The notes: a model not told the origin generated them from the letters alone. A DNA stretch of 64,000 bases from Nocardioides sp. 503 (GCF_004522095.1 NZ_SPUI01000004.1:372001-436000); one strand, 5' to 3'; shown: positions 42,123 to 50,878, counted from the first letter of the stretch. Program-made: numbers and translations.

Positions 42123-43406
42123 ATGGACATCTGCGTCGTCGCTCTCGGCAAGATCGGGCTGCCCCTGGCGGTCCAGTTCGCGAGCATGGGGCACCGCGTC
42201 GTCGGCGCCGACGTCAACGCCGCCGTCGTCGACCTCGTCAACCGGGGCGAGGAGCCGTTCCCCGGCGAGGCCCACCTCGGCGAGAAGCTGCGGGAGGCCG
42301 TCGACGCCGGCCTGCTCACCGCGACCACCGACACGGCCGACGCCGTGTCGCGCAGCGAGGCTGTCGTCCTCGTCGTCCCGCTGTTCGTGGATGCCGAGAG
42401 CAAGCCCGACTTCGGCTGGATGGACGCCGCCACCCGCGACGTGGCCCGCGGGCTCAAGCCCGGGACGCTGGTGAGCTACGAGACCACCCTGCCGGTCGGC
42501 ACCACCCGCACCCGCTGGGCGCCGATGCTCGAGGAGGGCTCGGGGCTGACGGTCGGCACCGACTTCCACCTCGTGTTCAGCCCCGAGCGCGTGCTCACCG
42601 GGCGGGTCTTCGCGGACCTGCGCCGCTACCCCAAGCTGGTGGGCGGCGTCGACGACGCCTCGACCCTCCGCGGCGTGGAGTTCTACGAGGCGACGCTGAC
42701 CTTCGACGACCGCGACGACCTGCCGCGGGCCAACGGCGTGTGGGACCTCGGCTCGGCCGAGGCGGCGGAGCTCGCCAAGCTCGCCGAGACCACCTACCGC
42801 GACGTCAACATCGGCCTGGCCAACCAGTTCGCCCGCTACGCCGACACGATCGACGTGGACATCAACCTGGTCATCGACGCCTGCAACTCCCAGCCCTACA
42901 GCCACATCCACCGCCCCGGCATCGCCGTCGGCGGTCACTGCATCCCGGTCTACCCGCGGCTGTACCTGTGGAACGACCCCGAGGCCACCGTCGTGCGGGC
43001 CGCCCGCGAGGCCAACGCCGGCATGCCGCACTACTCCGTCGACCTGCTGGCTGCCGCGCACGGCGACCTCGCCGGCGCGGCCGTGCTCGTCCTCGGCGCG
43101 GCCTACCGGGGCGGGGTCAAGGAGACCGCGTTCTCCGGCGTCTTCCCGCTGGTCGAGGAGCTGCGGGCGCGCGGCGCCACGCCCTACGTCTCGGACCCGA
43201 TGTACACCGAGCAGGAGCTCGAGGCCCTCGGGCTGCCGCCGCACCGCGGCGAGGAGGTCGTGGCCGCCGTGATCCAGGCCGACCACGAGGAGTACCGCAC
43301 GCTCGCACCGTCCGACCTGCCCGGCGTGGGGGTCCTGGTCGACGGTCGCCGAGTCACCGACGCCGCCGCCTGGGCCGGCCACCGGCGCGTGGTCATCGGC
43401 GGCTGA
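42123..43406 (+). CDS. UDP-N-acetyl-hexosamine 6-dehydrogenase (WbpA/WecC-like)
   Basis: A 427-residue nucleotide-sugar dehydrogenase: VVALGKIGLPLAVQFASMG (NAD-binding glycine motif, residues 5-23), SYETTLPVGTTR, FSPERVLTG, and the catalytic cysteine in GGHCIPVYP (about residue 280). It oxidises the C6 alcohol of a UDP-HexNAc to the uronic acid in two steps. Context with WbpB-, WbpE- and WbpD-like proteins favours UDP-GlcNAc as substrate. The ATG stands 26 nt after the preceding stop with GAAGGA (42107-42112) upstream. Confidence 0.87.
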   Translation: MDICVVALGKIGLPLAVQFASMGHRVVGADVNAAVVDLVNRGEEPFPGEAHLGEKLREAVDAGLLTATTDTADAVSRSEAVVLVVPLFVDAESKPDFGWMDAATRDVARGLKPGTLVSYETTLPVGTTRTRWAPMLEEGSGLTVGTDFHLVFSPERVLTGRVFADLRRYPKLVGGVDDASTLRGVEFYEATLTFDDRDDLPRANGVWDLGSAEAAELAKLAETTYRDVNIGLANQFARYADTIDVDINLVIDACNSQPYSHIHRPGIAVGGHCIPVYPRLYLWNDPEATVVRAAREANAGMPHYSVDLLAAAHGDLAGAAVLVLGAAYRGGVKETAFSGVFPLVEELRARGATPYVSDPMYTEQELEALGLPPHRGEEVVAAVIQADHEEYRTLAPSDLPGVGVLVDGRRVTDAAAWAGHRRVVIGG

Positions 43407-43423
43407 GCGCCCCGGGGCTCAGC
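43402..43423. terminator. Hairpin formed by the stop codons of two convergent genes
   Basis: GCTGAG (43402-43407) and CTCAGC (43418-43423) pair, enclosing CCCC/GGGG. Both TGA stop codons lie in the arms. It fills the whole 12-bp gap and probably terminates both transcripts. Confidence 0.5.
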
Positions 43424-44009
43424 GCTCGGTGAGGACCCCGTCGCGCTCGTCGTAGAGCGCGTCGGTCCGGGGGCAGCGCCACGTGCCCTCGCCGTCCTCG
43501 ACCAGGCGCACGCCCGCGCGACCCACCCAGCCGATGCGGCGTGCGGGGACGCCGACGACCAGCGCGAACGCCGGCACGTCACGGGTCACCACGGCGCCGG
43601 CGGCCACGAGCGCCCAGCGCCCGACCCGCACCGGTGCCACGCAGACCGACCGGGCGCCCAGCGAGGCGCCCTCCTCGACGACGACGCCGACCGGCTCCCA
43701 GTCGGCACCGCGCTTGAGGTTGCCCTCGGGGTCGACCGAGCGCGGGTACTCGTCGTTGGTCAGCACGACCGCCGGCCCCACGAACACGCCGTCGCCCAGC
43801 TCGGCCGGCTCGTAGACGAGCGCGTAGTTCTGCAGCTTCACGTTGTCGCCGATGATCACGCCGCTACCGACGTAGGCGCCACGGCCGACGATGCACCCGG
43901 AGCCGAGCCGGGCGCCCTCGCGCACCTGGGCCAGCTCCCACACGGTGGTGCCGTCGCCGAGCTCGGCGCGGGGGTCGACCTGGGCGGTGTCCTTCACGGT
44001 GCTCGTCAC
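43419..44009 (-). CDS. Hexapeptide N-acetyltransferase, WbpD/WlbB-like
   Basis: A 196-residue left-handed beta-helix enzyme with hexapeptide turns (ARLGSGCIVGRGAYVGSGVIIG in part), NDEYPRSVDPEGNL, and VVVEEGASLGARSVCVAPV. The order and the NDEYPR segment match the WlbB/WbpD family, which acetylates the 3-amino group of UDP-GlcNAc3N-uronate to give UDP-2,3-diacetamido-2,3-dideoxyglucuronate. It lies convergent with the WbpA-like gene and completes the four-enzyme set. The start is GTG 44009 with AGGAGAGG seven bases upstream. The last 35 residues are a non-helix tail containing a cysteine. Confidence 0.83.
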   Translation of the reverse strand: MTSTVKDTAQVDPRAELGDGTTVWELAQVREGARLGSGCIVGRGAYVGSGVIIGDNVKLQNYALVYEPAELGDGVFVGPAVVLTNDEYPRSVDPEGNLKRGADWEPVGVVVEEGASLGARSVCVAPVRVGRWALVAAGAVVTRDVPAFALVVGVPARRIGWVGRAGVRLVEDGEGTWRCPRTDALYDERDGVLTER

Positions 44010-44045
44010 GCCGGTGCCTCTCCTGGGGTGGTGGGTGTCGCCGCC

Positions 44046-44063
44046 AGCCTAGACCCGTAGAAT
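44046..44063. promoter_or_regulatory. Back-to-back divergent promoters
   Basis: Leftward -10 TAGGCT (44051-44046) for the WbpD-like gene and rightward -10 TAGAAT (44058-44063) for the GT2 gene, separated by 6 bp. Leaders are about 30 and 34 nt. Confidence 0.5.
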
Positions 44064-44103
44064 CGCGGCCCGGACGGCAACTCCGTGACGGCGAAGGGCG
44101 ACG

Positions 44104-45636
44104 ATGACTCAGGTGGACGTGACCGTCGTCGTCCCGGTCTTCGACACGATGCCCTACCTCACCGCGACGCTCGACTCGCTCGTCGCCCAGAGCATCGGCG
44201 CCTCCCGGATGCACGTGGTCGCCGTCGACGACGGGTCCACCGACGGCAGCGGCGAGGAGCTCGACCGCTACGCCGCCGCGCACCCGGGCCTGCTCACGGT
44301 CGTGCACCAGGCCAACTCCGGTGGGCCCGCCGGCCCCTGCAACGTCGGGCTCGAGCTCGCGCAGGGCCGCTACGTCTTCTTCCTCGGCTCCGACGACTAC
44401 CTCGGCGAGGAGGCCCTCGAGCGCATGGTCGACCGGGCCGACGCGTGGGGCTCCGACGTGCTGTGCGGGCGGATGGTCGGGGTCAACGACCGCTACGTCA
44501 GCCAGCGCCTCTACCGCGAGGACGCCGAGGACGTGCCGTTCCCCGGAGAGCTCCTGCCCTACGCGCTGTCCAACACCAAGCTGTTCCGCCGCGCGCTGCT
44601 CGAGGAGCACAGCATCCGCTACGCCCTGGACCTGCGGGTGGGCAGCGACCAGCCGTTCACCGTCGAGGCGCTCCACCACGCCGCGCGCGTCTCGGTGCTC
44701 GCGGACTACACCTGCTACTACGCGGTGCGCCGCGCCGACGCCCGCAACATCAGCTACACCTCCACGTGGCGCGCGCGCCTGGAGGACATCGGTGCGGTGA
44801 TGGACCACATCGCCGAGCTGCTCCCAGCGGGGGAGGAGCGCGACGGCGTGCTCGTCCGGCACTTCGACAGCGAGCTGATCAAGCTGGTGGAGCGCGACCA
44901 CGCGGTCCTGCCCGAGAGCGACCGCGCCCCGCTGCGCGCCGGCCTGCGCGCCTTGATGGACCGCTACTTCACCGACCGCATCTACGCCCGGCTGGGGCCC
45001 CTGACCCGGCTGCGCTACTGCGCCGTCCGCGCCGACGACCCCCAGGCCATCGACGACCTCACGACGGTGGATGCCGACGAGCTGCCGCTCGTCCTGGACG
45101 GTGAGCACGTGTCCTTCCACCTGCCCGACCACGTCGACGACTCGCTCCCGCCGGACGTCCTGCAGCTGCCCCTCACGCACGCCCGCCGGATGGTGTTCCG
45201 GGTCTCCTCGGACGCCCGGGTGACGTGGGCCGAGGACCGCCTGCACCTCGAGGTCCCCACCCGGCTCGACCCGCGCAGCACCCCCTACGTGCGGGCCGCG
45301 CTGATCGCAGCCACCGGCCTGGAGGGCCGGCCCGCGCTGAGGCGTGACCGGCGGGCGGCGTCCGACAAGCCGTCGCGGCGCGTCGACATCGCCGCCGACG
45401 GCACCCTGACCTGGTCCGGCGACGTCGTCGCCGAGCTCGGCGACCGCGACCACGCCCTGTGGGAGCTGCGCCTCCAGCTCGACGTCGGCGAGCACACCTA
45501 CGCCCTTCCCGTCTACGCCGAGCCGATCGAGCCCCAGCAGGTGCGCCGCGGCGGCATCGGGCGCCGCCGCCACTACGACGTCGAGGTGCTCGTCGACTCC
45601 GAGTCGCGGGTCCTGGTCTCCTGCGAGAAGCGGTGA
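44104..45636 (+). CDS. GT2-family glycosyltransferase with C-terminal beta-rich domain
   Basis: A 510-residue protein with an N-terminal GT2 fold (VVVPVFDTMPYLTATLDSL; VDDGSTDGSGEEL near residue 41; LGSDDYLGEEAL near 98, carrying the metal-binding aspartates). The C-terminal 190 residues (from about 320) are predicted beta-rich and lack a known motif. Similar domains accompany wall-polymer glycosyltransferases next to TagF proteins, as here. It should add a sugar to the growing polyol-phosphate chain. The TagF fusion gene follows after 59 bp. Confidence 0.78.
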   Translation: MTQVDVTVVVPVFDTMPYLTATLDSLVAQSIGASRMHVVAVDDGSTDGSGEELDRYAAAHPGLLTVVHQANSGGPAGPCNVGLELAQGRYVFFLGSDDYLGEEALERMVDRADAWGSDVLCGRMVGVNDRYVSQRLYREDAEDVPFPGELLPYALSNTKLFRRALLEEHSIRYALDLRVGSDQPFTVEALHHAARVSVLADYTCYYAVRRADARNISYTSTWRARLEDIGAVMDHIAELLPAGEERDGVLVRHFDSELIKLVERDHAVLPESDRAPLRAGLRALMDRYFTDRIYARLGPLTRLRYCAVRADDPQAIDDLTTVDADELPLVLDGEHVSFHLPDHVDDSLPPDVLQLPLTHARRMVFRVSSDARVTWAEDRLHLEVPTRLDPRSTPYVRAALIAATGLEGRPALRRDRRAASDKPSRRVDIAADGTLTWSGDVVAELGDRDHALWELRLQLDVGEHTYALPVYAEPIEPQQVRRGGIGRRRHYDVEVLVDSESRVLVSCEKR

Positions 45637-45645
45637 CCGCCGCCC

Positions 45646-45661
45646 ACCCGGCGAGCCGGGT
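45646..45661 (+). terminator. Short hairpin between the GT2 and TagF genes
   Basis: ACCCGGC (45646-45652) and GCCGGGT (45655-45661) form a perfect 7-bp stem around GA. As no other promoter is evident downstream, it may attenuate the transcript or protect its end more than fully terminate. Confidence 0.4.
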
Positions 45662-45695
45662 CGCGGTCGTCCTACCCCACGGAAGGAGGGGCTGA

Positions 45696-48600
45696 GTGCG
45701 CGCGCGCCAGCGAGTGACCGACACCGCACGCCGGGTGGCGAAGATGACGCCCCGCGGCGTCCGCGGACCCCTGGGCCGCGCCAGCCACCGCTTCCGACCC
45801 GCCTACACCGGCCCCCGCGTGACCGTCGTGCTGCCCGTGAGCGACGCGGACACCACCCGCATCGGCGCCTGCCTCGACAGCCTGCGCGCCTCGGTCCACC
45901 GCAACCTCGAGGTGCGGGTCCAGCCCTGGGGCCCTGCCACCGAGGTACGCCGCGTGGCCCGCGAGCACGCCGACGCCGACTGGCGCATCGTGGTGGCGCG
46001 GCACACCGCGGCCGACGTCGCCGAGGCCCGGCACGCCGGTGCCCGCGCCGCCCGCGGCACCTACCTCCTCTTCGTCGGCGGCGGCGACACGATGCTGCCG
46101 TTCGGCATCGGCCGCCTCGTCAACGCGCTCGAGCGGTCCGGGTCGGACCTCGCGGTCGGCCGCATGCAGGTGCCCCTCGCCCCGGGGGCCCGCGTCGACT
46201 CCCCGTTCGGCGCCGCGCACGAGGTGACCCAGCTCGGCACCGAGCTGGCGGCCAACCCGGTCGCCGTCACCGACCTCGGCCTGGGCAACCGGATGTTCCG
46301 CCAGTCCTTCTGGCGCGAGTCCGGACTGGCGTTCACCGCCGAGCGGCCCAGCGGCGAGGACGTGGCGCTCGCCTCCTACGTCCGGGCCCGCACCTTCGAC
46401 CTGCTGGCCGACGAGACCTACGTGCCGACCAACCGTCGCGACGGTGTGAGCGTCGGCTCCATGCCGGACGTCCTCGCGCAGCTCGACGCCTGGCTGCTGG
46501 ACCACGAGCGCACCTGGGCCCAGCTCAACCGCGTCGCCCACCCGGACGCGCGCGACTGGTGGCTGTGGGGCGTGCTCGACACCGCGATCCAGCCGTTCAT
46601 CGACGACGTGGAGCGCGCCGACGACGACCAGTGGCGCCGCCTGCGCGACCACCTTGAGCTGCTTCTGGACGCGGCGGGCGAGGCCACGTGGGCCTCGCTG
46701 GGTGCCGAGTCCCGGGTCAAGCTCTGGCTGCTCCGCCACGACCGCCGTGCCCGGCTCGAGGAGCTGGTGGTGTCGCGACTCTTCGAGCGGGGCAGCCGCC
46801 CGACCTCGGTCGTCGACGGGCGCGTCGTGGCCGACCTGCCGTTCCGCGGCGACCCCGAGGTCGGGGTCCCGGACGACTGCTACGTCATGACCGAGGCCGA
46901 GACGCCCCTCGTGGTGGACCTGCGCGGGGTGCGCTGGGCGGCGCCGGACCGGCTCGAGCTCGAGCTGCTGGCCTACGTCGACCACGTCGGCCTCCCTGAG
47001 CCCCCCGAGGTGTCGGTCGACCTCGTGCGCCCCGGCGGCGGCCGCCTGGCGGTGCCCGTGCGCCAGTACGTCGACCCGGGTGCCAACCAGACCGAGCGCC
47101 GCAGCTACCAGGACGTCAGCCACGGCGCGCTGGTCGCCGAGGTGGACGCCGCGGCCTTGGCCGAGGAGTCGCGAGCCGCCCTCGCCGAGGGCCGGTCCGA
47201 GGTGCCGTGGCGCCTGGAGGTCCGGCTGGCCACCCAGGGGCTGACCCGCACCGGCACGATCACCCGCGTCGACGACCGGGGCTCGGCGGCGCTGGTCGCC
47301 TCCGAGCACCTCGCGCCGCGCCTGCAGGGCGACCTCCGGGTGGGGCTGGTCCGCAAGGGCGCCCTGGGCATCACCGTCGAGGCCCGCACGGTGGCGGGTC
47401 CGTGGCTCGTGGAGGCCACCGTCACCGGCCGCCGGGTCCGCGGCGCCCTGCGCCCCGGGGCCCAGGAGCTGCGCACGCTGCGAGTGCAGATGGGCAGCAT
47501 CGCGGGCCGCGCGCCGCTCACCCGCGACGGCGACCTGCTCCGCTTCGACCTCAAGGTCCCCGAGCCGTGGTCGGGACGGGCCCACGTCCGGTGGGACGTC
47601 ACCGCGCTCACCGCCGGCAACGAGGAGGTCGCGGTCGCCTGGACCCACGAGGGGCCGTGGGTCGGCTCCGGCTCCGTCGTGCTGGCCCGCTCGGCCACCG
47701 GCGACGTCGACGTCCTGGAGACCGAGGGAGCGCTGGTCGTGGAGCGCCTGGACCTCGGGCCGGGACGCCTCGAGGTCGTCGGCCACTGGCTGGGCACGGC
47801 CCCGCCGTCCGCCCGGCTGGCGCTCGTCGGGGCCGGGACCCACCAGGTCGCCGACGTCCTGCCCGACGGCTCCGCGGACGGCCGGGTCCGTGCCGACGTA
47901 CCGCTGCTCACCGACGCCTGGGGCCTCGGCGAGAGGTTGGTCCCGGGCGGGCGCTACCAGCTCGAGCTCCGAGGCGCGTCGCCGTCGGCGCGGGTGCTGC
48001 CGGGGGCCGAGCTGGTCGACCGGCTGCTGGACTTCACCGTGGCCCACGGCTACCGGTTCCGCCCGGCGCGCAACGGCTCCGAGGTCGCCGTCCAGCTGCT
48101 CCCGGCGCTGCGTGACGACGAGCGTGGCCAGTTCGCCCAGGCCTCCCTGCAGCGCTGGGCCCGCGAGACCGACCTGCCCGTCGACCCCGACCTGGTCTAC
48201 CTGCAGTCCTACAGCGGCGCCTCCGCCACCGACAGCCAGCTGGCGATCTTCCACGAGCTGCGCCGGCGCCACCCGCACCTGCGGGTCCGCTGGGGTGTCG
48301 CCGACGCCGCCTCCTGGGTGCCCGACGGTGCCGAGCCCGTGCTGATGGGCTCCCGCGAGTGGTACGAGGTGCTCGCCACCGCCGGCCACCTGTGCCTCAA
48401 CATCGACTTCGACCGGTGGTTCGCCAAGCGTCCCGGACAGCGGGTGCTGCAGACCTTCCACGGCTACCCGGCCAAGTCGATGGGCATCCGCATGTGGGAG
48501 GCGAAGGGCTACCCGCCGCGCCGGGTCCAGCTGGAGCTGGACCGCACGTCGCGTGACTGGGACCTGATCCTGACCCCCGCGCCGGAGATGGACGAGCACT

Positions 48601-49268
48601 ACCGCCGCGAGTACCGCTACGACGGGGAGATCCACAGCTCCGGCTATCCCCGCGACGACGCCCTCGTGGCGCCCGGCGGCGACGAGGTCCGTGCGGCCAC
48701 GCGCGCCCGGCTCGGGATCTCCCCGGACCAGACCGCCGTGCTCTACGCCCCGACCTGGCGCGACGACCTCGCCACCAACTGGCGCAACGCCGAGCTCGTG
48801 GCCCACCTCGACGTCGAGGCGGCCAGCCGGCGGTTGGGTCCCGACTACGTGCTGCTGATGCGCGGGCACCGCTTCCACCAGCGTCCCGAGCCGCGGGACG
48901 CGGGGTCGGCACGGATGATCGACGTCTCCGGTCACCCGGAGATCAACGACCTGGTCCTGGCCTCCGACGCCGCGGTCCTCGACTACTCCTCGCTGCGCTT
49001 CGACTTCGCGCTGACCGGGCGGCCGATGATCTTCCTGGTGCCCGACCTGGCGACCTACTCCGGCGGCGTCCGCGGCTTCCTCTACCCCTTCGAGGACTCC
49101 GCGCCCGGCCCCCTGGTCGACACCGCCGACGAGGTCATCGCCTGGCTGCGTCGCCTGCCCGAGCTGCAGCGCGAGTACGCCGCCCAGCAGGAGCTGTTCC
49201 ACCGCACCTACAACTACCTCCAGGACGGCCACAGCGCCGAGCGCGTGGTCCAGGCGTTCTGGGGCTAG
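45696..49268 (+). CDS. GT2-TagF fusion: glycosyltransferase/polyol-phosphate polymerase
   Basis: A 1190-residue bifunctional protein. Residues about 40-300 form a degenerate GT2 domain (VTVVLPVSDADTTRIGACLDSL in part). About 380-790 is a beta-rich region. From about 800 comes a CDP-glycerol/CDP-ribitol polyol-phosphotransferase domain: TFHGYPAKSMGI (catalytic histidine region), PAPEMDEHY, GYPRDDAL, YAPTWRDD, RGHRFH and DYSSLRFDF. TagF-like enzymes add glycerol- or ribitol-phosphate units to a lipid-linked primer. GTG 45696 is preceded by AAGGAGG. The adjacent CDP-ribitol synthase suggests ribitol phosphate. Its stop shares a CTAG with the opposite gene. Confidence 0.85.
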   Translation: MRARQRVTDTARRVAKMTPRGVRGPLGRASHRFRPAYTGPRVTVVLPVSDADTTRIGACLDSLRASVHRNLEVRVQPWGPATEVRRVAREHADADWRIVVARHTAADVAEARHAGARAARGTYLLFVGGGDTMLPFGIGRLVNALERSGSDLAVGRMQVPLAPGARVDSPFGAAHEVTQLGTELAANPVAVTDLGLGNRMFRQSFWRESGLAFTAERPSGEDVALASYVRARTFDLLADETYVPTNRRDGVSVGSMPDVLAQLDAWLLDHERTWAQLNRVAHPDARDWWLWGVLDTAIQPFIDDVERADDDQWRRLRDHLELLLDAAGEATWASLGAESRVKLWLLRHDRRARLEELVVSRLFERGSRPTSVVDGRVVADLPFRGDPEVGVPDDCYVMTEAETPLVVDLRGVRWAAPDRLELELLAYVDHVGLPEPPEVSVDLVRPGGGRLAVPVRQYVDPGANQTERRSYQDVSHGALVAEVDAAALAEESRAALAEGRSEVPWRLEVRLATQGLTRTGTITRVDDRGSAALVASEHLAPRLQGDLRVGLVRKGALGITVEARTVAGPWLVEATVTGRRVRGALRPGAQELRTLRVQMGSIAGRAPLTRDGDLLRFDLKVPEPWSGRAHVRWDVTALTAGNEEVAVAWTHEGPWVGSGSVVLARSATGDVDVLETEGALVVERLDLGPGRLEVVGHWLGTAPPSARLALVGAGTHQVADVLPDGSADGRVRADVPLLTDAWGLGERLVPGGRYQLELRGASPSARVLPGAELVDRLLDFTVAHGYRFRPARNGSEVAVQLLPALRDDERGQFAQASLQRWARETDLPVDPDLVYLQSYSGASATDSQLAIFHELRRRHPHLRVRWGVADAASWVPDGAEPVLMGSREWYEVLATAGHLCLNIDFDRWFAKRPGQRVLQTFHGYPAKSMGIRMWEAKGYPPRRVQLELDRTSRDWDLILTPAPEMDEHYRREYRYDGEIHSSGYPRDDALVAPGGDEVRAATRARLGISPDQTAVLYAPTWRDDLATNWRNAELVAHLDVEAASRRLGPDYVLLMRGHRFHQRPEPRDAGSARMIDVSGHPEINDLVLASDAAVLDYSSLRFDFALTGRPMIFLVPDLATYSGGVRGFLYPFEDSAPGPLVDTADEVIAWLRRLPELQREYAAQQELFHRTYNYLQDGHSAERVVQAFWG

Positions 49269-50689
49269 CCCTCCGGCTCGTCGTCGTACGCCGTCTGGTG
49301 CATCGCGACCGCGATCGGGTCCTCGCGCCGCAGGTCGATGACGTGGCCGGTGCCGCTGGAGAGCAGGGTGTCCAGCGAGGCGCGCGCGACGACGGAGGAC
49401 TCCAGCAGGCTGCCGGCCGGCTCCTCGCCGAACGCCTTGGTCCGCATGGGGGTGCCGGTGCGCTCGGGGTTGACGCAGTTGACCCGGACGTGGTCGGCGG
49501 CCCACTCGTCGGCGAGCGCCTGGGTGAGGTTGACGGTGGCGGCCTTGGCCGAGGAGTAGAGGCTGTAGCCGCTGCGACCGCGCGTGTAGGAGCTGGACGT
49601 GAAGAGCAGCAGGCTGCCGCGGGTCTGCCTCAGGAGCGGGAAGAACTCCTGGGCGATGAGGATCGGGGCGATGTAGTTGATCTCGGTGGCCGCCCAGATC
49701 GTCTCGTCGCTGGTGTCCATCAGGCTGCCGCGAGGCAGGACCCCGGCGGTGTTGACGACGTAGTCGACCCGGCCGTGCTCGGCCACGACCTGGCGGGCCG
49801 CCTCCGCGACGTCCTCGCGACGCTCGACGTGGGTGCCGGTCGAGGAGCGGCTGAAGGTGACCACCTCCGCGCCCATCTCGCGGGCCAGGCCGGCGAGGTC
49901 GGCGCCGATGCCGTAGCTGCCGCCGAAGACGACCATCACCTTGCCGGCCAGGGCCTCGCGGTAGGCCTCCGGCTCCCGGGTCGGCGGCAGGTCGGTCTGG
50001 GTCAGCTGGAAGAGCTTGTCGGCGAGGTAGAGGTCGATGGGCTCGGTGACCTTCATGTTGCGCTCGTCGCCGGGGACCACCGAGATGGGGACGTCGGGCC
50101 GGTAGCGCAGCACCACCGTGCAGTCGTCGGTGGCCTCGAAGTGGGGGTCGAGCGCGGCCTTGGCGTAGGCGTCCTTCAGCACCGAGGCGCGGAACGCCTG
50201 CGGGGTCTGGCCGCGTCGCAGGGCCGCCCGCGGCGGGATGTCCTTGATCGTGTCGTCCGGGCCGACCTCGATGATCGTGTCGGCCGACGGGATGGCCACG
50301 TCGACCGCGTCGTAGCGGGTGAGGGCCTGGAAGCAGTCGCTGATGATGCGCGGGCTGAGCAGCGGCCGCACGGCGTCGTGCAGCAGGACGTGGCAGTCGT
50401 CCTCGCCCAGGGCGTCGAGCGCCCGGCGCGTCGTCTCGTTGCGGGTGTCGGCGCCCTCGAGCACGGCGGTGACCTTCTCGTAGCCGCCGGAGCGCACCAT
50501 GGCGTGCACGGCGTCGAGGTGGCCCGGGGTCATCAGGACCAGCACCTCGTCGACGTCCTCGTGGGCGTCCAGGATCGCGAGCGTGTGCTCCATGATCGGT
50601 CGGCCGGCGATCTTGATCAGCTGCTTGGGGACGTCGAGCCCGACGCGGACGCCGACCCCTCCGGCCAGCAGCACGGCGACGTTCTTCAC
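49265..50689 (-). CDS. Bifunctional cytidylyltransferase/SDR, CDP-ribitol synthase type (TarIJ/Bcs1-like)
   Basis: A 474-residue fusion. Residues 1-235 are an IspD-like cytidylyltransferase (LLAGGVGVRVG, PKQLIKI, LHDAVRPLLS, RRGQTPQAF); 245-474 are an SDR oxidoreductase (FGGSYGIGADLA, catalytic YSLYSSAK). This layout matches Haemophilus Bcs1/Acs1-type enzymes, which reduce ribulose-5-phosphate to ribitol-5-phosphate and activate it as CDP-ribitol. It would provide the donor for the TagF domain of the convergent gene. The ATG at 50689 has no strong Shine-Dalgarno. It is a single-gene unit. Confidence 0.85.
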   Translation of the reverse strand: MKNVAVLLAGGVGVRVGLDVPKQLIKIAGRPIMEHTLAILDAHEDVDEVLVLMTPGHLDAVHAMVRSGGYEKVTAVLEGADTRNETTRRALDALGEDDCHVLLHDAVRPLLSPRIISDCFQALTRYDAVDVAIPSADTIIEVGPDDTIKDIPPRAALRRGQTPQAFRASVLKDAYAKAALDPHFEATDDCTVVLRYRPDVPISVVPGDERNMKVTEPIDLYLADKLFQLTQTDLPPTREPEAYREALAGKVMVVFGGSYGIGADLAGLAREMGAEVVTFSRSSTGTHVERREDVAEAARQVVAEHGRVDYVVNTAGVLPRGSLMDTSDETIWAATEINYIAPILIAQEFFPLLRQTRGSLLLFTSSSYTRGRSGYSLYSSAKAATVNLTQALADEWAADHVRVNCVNPERTGTPMRTKAFGEEPAGSLLESSVVARASLDTLLSSGTGHVIDLRREDPIAVAMHQTAYDDEPEG

Positions 50690-50766
50690 GAGCGGATCAC
50701 TGGTGCCCTTCGGTGTTCGGCGGGGGGGGTGCTGCGGGAGGTTCGGCCAGGGGCCGAGGCGCGTCG

Positions 50767-50822
50767 AGACTACAACGGGGCCCGGGCGGCGGTCGGATCG
50801 GCGGCGGCCACCGGGATAGGGT
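50767..50822. promoter_or_regulatory. Divergent promoter region of the CDP-ribitol synthase and sulfotransferase genes
   Basis: Leftward -10 TAGTCT (50772-50767) and rightward -10 TAGGGT (50817-50822). The leftward leader (about 70 nt) contains a run of eight G on the + strand (50722-50729), so eight C in the mRNA. Confidence 0.4.
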
Positions 50823-50878
50823 CTGAGCGCCCCGAGAAGGTCGTCGGGTGGAGGCGGATCAAGGAGTTGACGGGTCGA

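Noticed and set aside
45672..49505. Very long open frame (about 1277 codons) on the minus strand opposite the GT2-TagF gene
   Set aside because: Composition is Arg/Gly/His/Val-rich low complexity without any motif, as expected for a mirror frame of a high-GC gene; the plus-strand frame has clear TagF motifs.
49298..50878. Plus-strand open frame running into the sulfotransferase, suggesting a 916-codon gene
   Set aside because: The upstream part is a mirror of the cytidylyltransferase-SDR gene; real similarity starts near ATG 50879.
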